Assembly (NCBI GenBank): GCA_048268005.1
Contig: JBLWWJ010000001.1
Coordinates: 620,001 to 684,000, forward strand
Direction: 5' to 3'
Length of the DNA stretch: 64,000 bases
From: Ancylomarina sp048268005
GTDB lineage: Bacteria; Bacteroidota; Bacteroidia; Bacteroidales; Marinifilaceae
The translations under genes and the position numbers were made by a program. Positions within the stretch are counted from its first letter, which is position 1; each line of letters opens with the position of its first letter. Positions 15,133 to 22,811 of this stretch are shown piece after piece. Below the pieces are notes generated by a model that saw nothing but the letters and a program-made list of their open reading frames with translations, had not been told where the DNA came from and did not search any database.

Positions 15133-16047
15133 CTATTCTTTAAAGTGGTTATTACTATACCAGACATAATCTTTGACGATTTTTCCTTCTTTGTCGAATG
15201 TTGTACTAACCATGAAAGGGACTTCAATTTTTTTGTCTTTCCCCCATTCGATATAGAGCCACCAGGAATAGACTACGTAGCCATCTTCCTTGGCATAATA
15301 CAGGCAATCAGGATAGCCGATTTCTTTAATTTTAAATTTGGTTTCAGGTTTGAAGAAGCGACTCTCTTTTAGCCCTTTGATTTGATCTTCCAAATTATTG
15401 GTCTCACCAAACTTCATTGTTGAGTTACCAAAAGTGGCTTTTTCTGAGAAAAACGATGCCCATTTATCAATGTCCTTTGCTCTAAAGGCATTCATCAAGT
15501 GTCTTACTTTGGCAATAAGAGGGTGATTAATATAAACCTTACCATTCTCTGTGGTTTTTTGACTACCTCCAATCTGTTCGAATACATCGTTGTTAAAGTA
15601 ATAATGCAGGGAAGTGATCTTACCATCCTTATTAAAGCTATACAAATGATGAATAGGTAAATCGAGCATAATGCCACTCTTTTTATGAATTGCTGTCAAT
15701 TTCACCCAATCCTGAACCCACATGCCTCCTTTTTTATAGTCAATAGCGTCAGGATAAGCAGGTTTGTGATCTTTGATCTTGACATTCTCGTAATCATCCC
15801 TGTAACGGTTAACATAGCTAATTGCTCCTTCTCTGGTTGCCTTTACATCTTGGCCATTGACATAGACCTTTACGGTATCTGCCATAAAACTTAAAAAGGC
15901 ATCGGCATCTCCGGCTTCAAATGCTTTCCAAAGTTCGCGGGTTTTAGTTATCGCATCGTGATCAGAGTAAACGGTTCCACTTTTCTTTTGTGAATACGAG
16001 GTGATGCTTAAAAATAAACACAATAAAAAAATACTAAAAGCTTTCAT
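15133..16047 (-). CDS. Secreted protein with two NTF2/SnoaL-like domains
   Basis: A signal peptide (1-19, ending SYS) is followed by two copies of the SnoaL/NTF2-like fold. The first, about 30-160, starts AITKTRELWKAFEAGDADAFLSFMAD; the second, about 175-300, starts LIAKVRHLMNAFRAKDIDKWASFFSEKATFG. Both show the helix pair and the Asp/His-lined strands of the family and each ends in a GKI-type strand. The family includes isomerases, dehydratases and non-catalytic ligand binders, so the activity is unknown. The domains are diverged, indicating an old duplication. The gene stands alone. Confidence 0.75.
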   Translation of the reverse strand: MKAFSIFLLCLFLSITSYSQKKSGTVYSDHDAITKTRELWKAFEAGDADAFLSFMADTVKVYVNGQDVKATREGAISYVNRYRDDYENVKIKDHKPAYPDAIDYKKGGMWVQDWVKLTAIHKKSGIMLDLPIHHLYSFNKDGKITSLHYYFNNDVFEQIGGSQKTTENGKVYINHPLIAKVRHLMNAFRAKDIDKWASFFSEKATFGNSTMKFGETNNLEDQIKGLKESRFFKPETKFKIKEIGYPDCLYYAKEDGYVVYSWWLYIEWGKDKKIEVPFMVSTTFDKEGKIVKDYVWYSNNHFKE

Positions 16048-16744
16048 AAAAGTGTGATTTTAAATAATGATGAAAAGATGTCTACCATGTTTGAGTAAAC
16101 ATTAGAGGGATAAAAACCGTGACTTATTCTCTAGCAGTTTATTATACTTGCTTAATAATTATGATGGTTTTTAGGTTCTGGTTATTCGGTGAAAATGTTT
16201 TTGATTTTCGTTGAGAGTATAGATGACTAAGACAGATGTTTACATCTGCAAGCCGCATAAAAGAGGTAAGGACTTTTAGAATTCACCTCACAATTTACGA
16301 CTCTTTTGTCAGATTGTCAATCTTATGTGGTGCAAATGAGATGCTTGAAAGAGCTGTGTCTGAATAATGAATTCTTTTTATACAGTCGAATAGTCGGACT
16401 AATAGAAACACCCTATGCGTATTTATTATGTAGAGTCGTTCTGTTTTGATATCGTACTTTAGTTTTACTTCTTTTTAATTATTGTTTAGTGTGGTAAATT
16501 AATAAATTTGATAGCGTTCCACTTATACGTATCTCTTATCACAATTATAGGCCGTGTAAACGTACTATCTGTAAAAGGATAATAGAGCTAAACGTAATGA
16601 CTTTGATTATACATATTTATAGGCAAGCCAATAAAATGGAAACAAAATAAAGACGAATGATGATATCTTTTATGCGATTCCAATAGGAATTTACATCTGG
16701 GGTTTTTTGCTTGTTGATATGTATCCGATTAAAATAGATTTAGA
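16048..16744. other. Long non-coding gap, one small palindrome
   Basis: Almost 700 bases lie between two divergently oriented genes. I see no open frame worth calling, no tRNA and no terminator. The only structure is CAGATGT-TT-ACATCTG at 16233-16248, a perfect seven-base-pair inverted repeat that could be an operator or chance. The size leaves room for promoters of both flanking genes or an unrecognised RNA. Confidence 0.4.
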
Positions 16745-17209
16745 ATGAAAATAATAGAACTGATTAGAAGAGTGAATTTAGAAACGGGTGATAAGTTAAT
16801 CGCTCATTATGAGTTTTTTGAAAATTTAATAAAGGAATTGAACAGCAGGGAACTGCCTTTGGAAATCATCAATGCCATTAATAGAGATGTTGAGGAGCTG
16901 AATAGTTTTAGTGGCTCGAATAAAGACTTATTGAAAGGATTGATAAAGAAGCAAACTGGGATCCTTCAATTATTAGAGAAAGAACTCAAACTTGTAACCA
17001 AAGGGCATTATCGTAATTTGTGGATGTCTCTTGGAATGGCAGCATTTGGACTTCCTTTGGGGGCTGCCTTCGGACTCAGTTTAGGCAATATGGCCTTTAT
17101 AGGTGTTGGCTTACCCCTGGGTATTGCACTGGGCATGGCCTATGGAACCACATTGGACAAAAAGGCTTGTGAAGAGGGTAAGCAACTTGATGTAGAAGTT
17201 ACTTTTTAA
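16745..17209 (+). CDS. Hypothetical membrane protein with glycine-zipper-like helices
   Basis: The 154-residue protein has a charged, helical N-terminal half (1-88) and two membrane segments at about 92-112 and 115-134. The membrane part contains an internal repeat, GLPLGAAFG at 102-110 and GLPLGIALG at 122-130, spaced exactly 20 residues, with regularly placed glycines as in glycine-zipper helices that pack closely. There is no signal peptide. It heads a run of five short same-strand genes (16745-18795) of mostly unknown function. I do not recognise the family. Confidence 0.65.
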   Translation: MKIIELIRRVNLETGDKLIAHYEFFENLIKELNSRELPLEIINAINRDVEELNSFSGSNKDLLKGLIKKQTGILQLLEKELKLVTKGHYRNLWMSLGMAAFGLPLGAAFGLSLGNMAFIGVGLPLGIALGMAYGTTLDKKACEEGKQLDVEVTF

Positions 17210-17265
17210 AGTCAATGAGCAGGGCGTGGAACAGATAAAATCAAAAACTGAATTAGATAAAGCAA

Positions 17266-17601
17266 ATGACAAAAAAACTATTTCCTGAAATTATTGACAG
17301 ACATCCCAATGCGGATATTCCTATCGATGGCTTGATTTCTAAATTAATACAAGCTGGCGACCAACAGTTTGTTTTTATGGAATTTGAAGAAGATGTTGAG
17401 GTCGCAGAGCATGCTCACAATGCACAATGGGGCGTTGTGCTTGAAGGCGAAATGGAACTAACGATTCAGGGTGTGCCTCGAACTTTAGGCAAAGGTGATT
17501 CCTACTATATTGAAAAGGATGTGGTGCATTCAGCCAAAATAAAGAAAGGTTATAAAGATTTAACCCTATTTGATCAAAAAGACAGATACAAAACAAAGTA
17601 A
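17266..17601 (+). CDS. Cupin-domain protein
   Basis: This 111-residue protein is a single small cupin barrel. Motif 1 is EHAHNAQWGVVLEGEMELTI, with His49 and His51 as metal ligands; the usual Glu ligand is replaced by Gln54. Motif 2 is GDSYYIEKDVVHSAKI with His88. Such small cupins bind a metal and a ligand or act as isomerases or dioxygenases, and the substrate cannot be read from sequence. It lies 56 bases after the glycine-zipper gene and four bases before the next gene's preferred start. Confidence 0.85.
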   Translation: MTKKLFPEIIDRHPNADIPIDGLISKLIQAGDQQFVFMEFEEDVEVAEHAHNAQWGVVLEGEMELTIQGVPRTLGKGDSYYIEKDVVHSAKIKKGYKDLTLFDQKDRYKTK

Positions 17602-17605
17602 GACA

Positions 17606-18076
17606 ATGGGATACGATTGGAAAAAAATATGTCGGACAAAAACGGATAAGGAATTATACCTGATTTATTTGGGACAAAAGAATTTGAGTGAAGATGCACA
17701 AATTTCTGCAGAAGAAGAGCTTAAGAGTAGGAGTTTTGATTTTGATAATGTTGGAAAGCATCAGAAGAAATGGGAACTTGAAAAGTTGATTGAAGAAGAG
17801 CGTGATGCTAAAAGTTTGTTCAGTTTTGGTATTCAATCGTCCAAACACTTCCTTATCAGTGGGATTGGGGGAGCACTGATGTCTTCACTGATTATTCTCG
17901 ATTATTTCTTCGGCTTTATGAATAGTGAAGGACCGGTTTTAAAAGAATCGGAAATCTATATTTTCTCATTTTTAACTCTCGGTATGTCAGCCGTTGGTTT
18001 TATTGGCTATCACAATAAGAGAAAAAGAGAGAAATATCGCGAAAGTAAAATGAAAGAGTTGATTGAACAGTTATAG
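17606..18076 (+). CDS. Hypothetical two-TM membrane protein
   Basis: I place the start at ATG 17606 (156 residues, MGYDWKKICRTKTDKELY). A longer frame from 17570 would overlap the cupin gene and adds a Lys/Thr-rich stretch unlike a real N-terminus. The N-terminal 70 residues are soluble and charged, with an EEELKSR-FDFDN segment. Two membrane helices follow at about 80-100 and 116-136, then a basic cytoplasmic tail, NKRKREKYRESKMKEL. Function is unknown. It is closely packed with its neighbours. Confidence 0.7.
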   Translation: MGYDWKKICRTKTDKELYLIYLGQKNLSEDAQISAEEELKSRSFDFDNVGKHQKKWELEKLIEEERDAKSLFSFGIQSSKHFLISGIGGALMSSLIILDYFFGFMNSEGPVLKESEIYIFSFLTLGMSAVGFIGYHNKRKREKYRESKMKELIEQL

Positions 18077-18100
18077 TTGCTAATATTTAAATAGAGATTT

Positions 18101-18310
18101 ATGGGACTATTTGATAAGAAAGAACCGGAAACAATTCATGTGGCAGGGCATGCCTTAGTTTGTCCTATTTGTAAAGCGACCTTATTCTGGAAACGTGAAG
18201 CGCAGTTGAACACCTCGGTGGCCAGTTTCTTTAATTTGGATTGGGCAAATAAAACAGCCACCTGTTTCGTCTGTTCGAAATGCACGCATATATCCTGGTT
18301 TTTAGACTAA
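18101..18310 (+). CDS. Small zinc-ribbon protein (DUF2082-like)
   Basis: The 69-residue protein has paired metal ligands CPIC (Cys21, Cys24) and CSKC (Cys58, Cys61) around a SVASFFNLDWANKTATCFV strand region. This is the layout of the zinc_ribbon_13/DUF2082 family of presumed nucleic-acid-binding proteins (CPKC...SRFFD...F..V.C..CGYTE). Here a Ser and Thr replace the usual glycines. An extra cysteine (Cys55) is present. It starts 24 bases after the previous gene. Confidence 0.7.
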   Translation: MGLFDKKEPETIHVAGHALVCPICKATLFWKREAQLNTSVASFFNLDWANKTATCFVCSKCTHISWFLD

Positions 18311-18348
18311 AATAAAGATGTTATTAATACTAACATTAAATCAATAAG

Positions 18349-18795
18349 ATGGAAAGAATTCAATTGTATAAAGTAAAGAAGCTGAATATAAGGTTCCATG
18401 TTATCTTCAGTATTTTTGCCTTTCTTTATGGCTTAGTAGGTACTACTATAAATCTTTTGAAAGGTTTTGATATGAGTTTTCCTGGAGGAGATTGGTTATT
18501 TCCTATTTTTATTGTTCAAGGGATCGTTTTTTTAATGGTTGCTTATCAACAATGGTATAAAGGGAAGTATTTTATTGCTCTCGATAATCAATATTTAAGC
18601 TATCAATTGCTTCGCAAAAAAAGGACTGAACGAATTGCTGTTTCAGATATAAATCAGATCAGTATGGATGGTATTGAAGTTCAAATTTTAACCAAAGAGG
18701 GGAGTCGAGTTCTTCGTTTTGAGTATATCGAATGGCAAGAGTTAAATCGTGTGAAAGCACTGATTAAGGACTTGCAACAAACTATAGAGAATTAA
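18349..18795 (+). CDS. Hypothetical membrane protein with a C-terminal PH-like domain
   Basis: The 148 residues contain two membrane helices (about 14-36 and 48-66). A soluble beta-rich region follows, YFIALDNQYLSYQLLRKKRTERIAVSDINQISMD, and a final helix, LNRVKALIKDLQQT. Two helices followed by this strand pattern resemble bacterial PH-like (bPH) membrane proteins. The assignment is from pattern only. It is the last gene of the five-gene run and is followed by a strong terminator. Confidence 0.65.
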   Translation: MERIQLYKVKKLNIRFHVIFSIFAFLYGLVGTTINLLKGFDMSFPGGDWLFPIFIVQGIVFLMVAYQQWYKGKYFIALDNQYLSYQLLRKKRTERIAVSDINQISMDGIEVQILTKEGSRVLRFEYIEWQELNRVKALIKDLQQTIEN

Positions 18796-18815
18796 TAGAA
18801 TATTATTTTATAAAT

Positions 18816-18847
18816 AAAGCTGTGATTGATCAATCGCAGCTTTTTTT
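18816..18847 (+). terminator. Rho-independent terminator
   Basis: AAAGCTGTGATTGA (18816-18829) pairs with TCAATCGCAGCTTT (18830-18843), with one T-G wobble and a tight turn, followed by a seven-T run. It closes the 16745-18795 gene run. It also shows that the next gene cannot start at the TTG at 18826, which lies inside the stem. Confidence 0.85.
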
Positions 18848-18978
18848 ATGCAGACTTTTATCTTGGATACTTTGTTTGTCTTTCTGCTTTTCATAAATTT
18901 GTGCCATCCCCAATAAATACCCTCAAAGTTCCTTTTATTCGTGAGTTTGACTCAACAGAATATCTTAATTATTTAACA

Positions 18979-19992
18979 ATGAGAAGACATATTCATTACG
19001 TTTTAATCCTCTTGCTGCTTTCTTTTTCTTGCTCTAAAGAAGAGGCCAGGAAAGATGAGGTTGCTTTTTACCATTGGAAAGCAAAAGCAGATTTTACAGA
19101 GTCGTATCGTGAGGCCATTAAGACCACAGGTGCCAATACAGTATATATGCATTATTTCGACATTGAGTCCATAAAAGAACCTTCATGGAGAGATGATGGG
19201 GTTTATCCAACCTATGTTTTGAAATCGGTAGATAAGGCATATCAAAATTTGAATATCATACCTGTTGTCTATATCGATAATCGTGTGCTTAAAACAAAGA
19301 AGCTGAATGTCCTGCATCTGGCTGACAGGATTTCAAAATTAATTGATCAAATTAGTACCCAACATTTTCAGAAGAAAATTCAACAGGTACAGATCGATTG
19401 TGACTGGACCGTGAAAACGAAATCAAAGTATTTTGCCTTGCTAAAGGCGTTAAAGACGAAATACGATATTGGTGTTACGATTAGATTGCATCAAATTAAA
19501 TTCCAGGATAAAACAGGTGTGCCTCCGGTGAATAAGGGGACCTTAATGCTGTATAATATGGGGGATTTAAGAAACACAAAAGAAAATTCCATACTCGAAA
19601 GTGCTATCGTTGGGCAATATATAAATGAGAGGAGTACCTATCCTTTAGAATTAAAAACGGCTTTGCCTTTGTTTGCTCAGACCGTAGTGACCAACAACAA
19701 CAATAAGATCAAGCTGATTAAAAATACGGATAGAAGGCTTTTGGAAAACGATCCGCATTTCAAGCAAATTGATGCGACCAATTTCAAACTGGTGAAGGAT
19801 ACGCTTTATAAAGGTTTTTATCTTGCCAAAGGCTACAATCTTAAACTGGAAGAGGTCAAGTCATCTGAAATAAGCGCTTCCTATGAGTTAATTAAGGATA
19901 GCAAGTTGAAAACTGATGGCCTTATTTTTTACCATTTAGACGATCGTTCATTATCAAATTATGATTTAAAAACAACAATTGAAACATTATGA
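18979..19992 (+). CDS. Putative lipoprotein, possible TIM-barrel (DUF3142-like)
   Basis: The start at ATG 18979 yields 337 residues with a lipoprotein signal: hydrophobic LILLLLSFSC with Cys18 as the lipidation site. The body alternates strands and helices: VAFYHWKAKADF, GANTVYMHYFDI, NIIPVVYIDNRV, KIQQVQIDCDWTVKTKSKYFALLKALK, YDIGVTIRL, GTLMLYNMGDL and GLIFYHLDD near the end. This reads as a (beta/alpha)8 barrel and recalls DUF3142 proteins, where a Q-D-D strand precedes a Y-LL-L helix. The assignment is tentative. Its stop overlaps the next start (ATGA), so the two are probably made together. Confidence 0.7.
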   Translation: MRRHIHYVLILLLLSFSCSKEEARKDEVAFYHWKAKADFTESYREAIKTTGANTVYMHYFDIESIKEPSWRDDGVYPTYVLKSVDKAYQNLNIIPVVYIDNRVLKTKKLNVLHLADRISKLIDQISTQHFQKKIQQVQIDCDWTVKTKSKYFALLKALKTKYDIGVTIRLHQIKFQDKTGVPPVNKGTLMLYNMGDLRNTKENSILESAIVGQYINERSTYPLELKTALPLFAQTVVTNNNNKIKLIKNTDRRLLENDPHFKQIDATNFKLVKDTLYKGFYLAKGYNLKLEEVKSSEISASYELIKDSKLKTDGLIFYHLDDRSLSNYDLKTTIETL

Positions 19993-22289
19993 AAAAGCTC
20001 TTAACCTATATATTCCTATTGATTTCAGCCAATGTTTTTGCCTGTGGAGGCGGCTTTTGGGAGGGAATGAATTTTTATAATTTATTTAAGCAAACCAATA
20101 TCGCTGCTGAGGAATTTTACCCTTTCTTAAGAAGCGAATACAATGCATTTTACGGGGAAGATTTTTATGGACAAAATGAGCCTCTTGTTTACCCCAAAGG
20201 GAATGTGGCCCTATGGCAAGAACTGCTCACAGGATGGGACACCCAAGAGCTTGAGCAAGCCGTTTATGAATTCGATAAATTTGATTGGTCGGGGAAAAAC
20301 AAGGAAATAGAGCAATCTGCAAAGACTTATCTTGCTTTTGCCAATCGATGTGCTGAGGCCTTTTCTTACAGAACACGTTTGAATTCGTGGGATTATGATG
20401 AGGTTCTGGAGAAAGGAAAAGTTGACGAAGCAGCATTGCTTGAAGAGGCGAATTTGCTCTTGAGTCAGGTGAGTAATCAACAGTTAAGAATGCGTTATTA
20501 TTACCAGATGATTCGAATCATGCATTATTCGAAAGACTGGTCATCAGCTGTGAGTTTTTACGAAAGCAAAGTAGAAAACCAGTTACCAAAGAACGAGATG
20601 TATTATTACATCAGTGATCAGGCTGCCGGTTGTTATTACTCGCTTGAGAATTACGAAAAAGCAGCCTACTTATTTACCAAAGTCTTAAATAAGAGTCTGG
20701 ACAGAAAAAAGACAGCTTTTTCGAGCTATAACTTTTGTACCTATAAGCATGCCGAGGGGAAATCGCTTTTCAAAGGTTTAGACGATGAGAAGGATCTTCT
20801 GTTAATAACCAGCTTGCGCAATTTCACCGATGAAATTAGTAATCTAAACAAGTTTATAGAACTGGACGCTCAGGACGAAAGGGTAGAACTTCTTTTTATG
20901 CGCGCCTTAAACAATGTGGAACGTGATGTGTGGCCTAAAGATATTGGGGTTCGAAACAAAAGCTTGCCTTTTTACGACAACAACGAGACCTATGTGGATC
21001 TTTTAAGAATTGCAGAGCAACAGGTTGTTAATCCAAGTGTTACGAATAAAGCCTTTTGGGAATTGTCAAGTTCCTATTTGTCATTTATTAAGCAGGATAT
21101 TGCAAGTGCTAAAGCCAAGCTTGCTAAGGTTGATGCCTACCCGGAACAGAAGGAAAAATTAGCCATTATTTACGAGGTTTTTACCTGGGAAAACCTGACG
21201 GCAGAAAATGAAAACTATTTTGCTAAAATATTAAAGGATAATCCCAGAGGTACGGATTGGCGATACGAGAATGAAAATGACTGGCGTCGTTTGATTTTGG
21301 CTAAGGTGGCGCATACCTATTACAAGAATGACAAGCTAGCCAAAGCATTTTTGGTGCATAACAGATTGGAGAATGTGAATCAGATTAATTCGATAGAATT
21401 ACTTGAAGATCTGGAGGCCTTTTATCTTCAAACCGATAAGAGTGAGTATGAGAAGGTCTTATTAAGCCAAAAATCAAAAGCTACCCATAGTTTTATTGAT
21501 TATATCAACGATCAAAAAGGGATCTATTACCTATATCAGAAAGATCCCGAATCGGCACTCGAATTTTTCAATAAAAATGAGACTTATGAAGGTCGTTCGA
21601 TGATTCCTGCCAGCATTTTTAGCAATAATATTAAGGAATGCTTTAGTTGTTATGTGGAAGATGTGATGGAGGATGAGGTGTACAAAGCCGATGTCTTTTC
21701 TTTTATAGAAGATAATTTCACAAGAAAAGATTTGGCGAGGAATTTACTTGAATTGGAGAAACTGACTCACAACGAGAAGCAATGGAAAGCTAAACTTGCC
21801 AATTACCTTTTGGGGAATTATTATTTCAATATTTCAAACACGGGTTATTACAGGGGCTTATTAAGAAATAAGGGTAATTGTTGTCAGTATAACTACATGC
21901 ATTATTCTTATTACTCAAAGAGAAAAATTAGTAAGGATATTATTGCTCAAAGAAAAGGTTATAACCTGTTCGATATTCGTTATTATGGCGAAAAGTATTT
22001 CGATTTAAGCAGTACGGCTATGCAGTATTATCAGAATGTGATGGATATGTCGACCGACAAGGAATTAAACGCAAGATGTTTGTACCTGATGGCCAAGTGT
22101 GAGTTAAATACCTATTATAACCTGGGTAGTAAGGATGAGCTAAGCTTTAAAATATCGAAGTATTACGATTTGAAATTACCGAATTATAAAAGTTTCAAGA
22201 TTCTAAAAGAGTCCTATTCTGATACCAGGTTTCATGAAATGATTATTAAAGAGTGTAGTTATTTTAGACTATACAGTTCTCATTATTAA
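19989..22289 (+). CDS. Large exported helical-repeat protein, unknown function
   Basis: The 766-residue protein has a hydrophobic leader ending VFACGGGFWEG; Cys19 may be a lipidation site, though the -2 Phe is unusual. The rest is almost entirely helical, with TPR-like pairs such as YYISDQAAGCYYSLENYEKAAYLFTKVLNKSL and NARCLYLMAKCELNTYYNLG. Aromatic residues, mostly Tyr and Phe, are very frequent. The ATGA overlap with the upstream lipoprotein suggests they work together at the cell surface or in the periplasm. I do not know a characterised homologue. Confidence 0.75.
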   Translation: MKKLLTYIFLLISANVFACGGGFWEGMNFYNLFKQTNIAAEEFYPFLRSEYNAFYGEDFYGQNEPLVYPKGNVALWQELLTGWDTQELEQAVYEFDKFDWSGKNKEIEQSAKTYLAFANRCAEAFSYRTRLNSWDYDEVLEKGKVDEAALLEEANLLLSQVSNQQLRMRYYYQMIRIMHYSKDWSSAVSFYESKVENQLPKNEMYYYISDQAAGCYYSLENYEKAAYLFTKVLNKSLDRKKTAFSSYNFCTYKHAEGKSLFKGLDDEKDLLLITSLRNFTDEISNLNKFIELDAQDERVELLFMRALNNVERDVWPKDIGVRNKSLPFYDNNETYVDLLRIAEQQVVNPSVTNKAFWELSSSYLSFIKQDIASAKAKLAKVDAYPEQKEKLAIIYEVFTWENLTAENENYFAKILKDNPRGTDWRYENENDWRRLILAKVAHTYYKNDKLAKAFLVHNRLENVNQINSIELLEDLEAFYLQTDKSEYEKVLLSQKSKATHSFIDYINDQKGIYYLYQKDPESALEFFNKNETYEGRSMIPASIFSNNIKECFSCYVEDVMEDEVYKADVFSFIEDNFTRKDLARNLLELEKLTHNEKQWKAKLANYLLGNYYFNISNTGYYRGLLRNKGNCCQYNYMHYSYYSKRKISKDIIAQRKGYNLFDIRYYGEKYFDLSSTAMQYYQNVMDMSTDKELNARCLYLMAKCELNTYYNLGSKDELSFKISKYYDLKLPNYKSFKILKESYSDTRFHEMIIKECSYFRLYSSHY

Positions 22290-22373
22290 CGAACAGAATT
22301 CGTTTTATATGTAAGTAATCTGTAAATTAAGGGAGCTTTTAAATACAAAATCGTCAACCTTAATTTACGCCTG

Positions 22374-22793
22374 ATGAATACAATTTTAAGGAACATACTT
22401 GCAGTAGTAGCTGGCCTTATAGTAGGTAGTCTTGTTAATATGGGACTTGTCATGATGAGTGGTTCTATCATTCCACTGCCTGCTGGGGCTGATACCTCAA
22501 CAACTGAAGGCTTAAAAGAGGCTATGCCTTTGTTCGAAGCCAAACATTTTATTTTCCCATTCTTAGCTCATGCTTGTGGAACTTTGGTGGGTGCTTTTGT
22601 TGCCTATTTATTGGCCGGAAATCATAAACTAAAGTTTGCCCTGGGCATTGGATGCTTTTTCTTCCTGGGTGGACTTTCTAGTATTTTGATGCTGCCTTCA
22701 CCTCTATGGTTTAGTCTTCTCGATTTGATGGGTGCTTATCTGCCAATGGCTTGGTTTGGCTCACAATTGGCTAAGTCCTTATCTAAAAATTAG
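22374..22793 (+). CDS. Hypothetical four-helix inner-membrane protein
   Basis: The 139-residue protein has hydrophobic segments at about 8-30, 58-80, 86-108 and 112-132. Small residues are dense (AVVAGLIVGSLVNMGLVMMSGSIIPLPAG) and an AHACGTLVGAFVAYLLAG motif occurs in the second helix. Similar short membrane proteins are common in Bacteroidota with no assigned role. It lies 84 bases after the helical-repeat gene and converges on the AraC-type regulator with only 18 bases between the stops; no terminator is seen there. Confidence 0.65.
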   Translation: MNTILRNILAVVAGLIVGSLVNMGLVMMSGSIIPLPAGADTSTTEGLKEAMPLFEAKHFIFPFLAHACGTLVGAFVAYLLAGNHKLKFALGIGCFFFLGGLSSILMLPSPLWFSLLDLMGAYLPMAWFGSQLAKSLSKN

Positions 22794-22811
22794 GCTTAAG
22801 TACCTTGTCGG

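Noticed and set aside
16233..16248. Terminator or operator at the CAGATGT/ACATCTG palindrome
   Set aside because: It lies between divergently oriented genes, has no T-tract, and a seven-base stem may arise by chance. I mention it only in the gap description.
17570..17605. Upstream start for the gene at 17606
   Set aside because: It would overlap the cupin gene by 32 bases and adds a Lys/Thr-rich stretch. The ATG at 17606 follows the cupin stop directly.
18826..18978. Longer N-terminus for the lipoprotein gene at 18979
   Set aside because: The extra part begins at a TTG inside a strong terminator stem and would hide the lipoprotein signal that starts cleanly at 18979.
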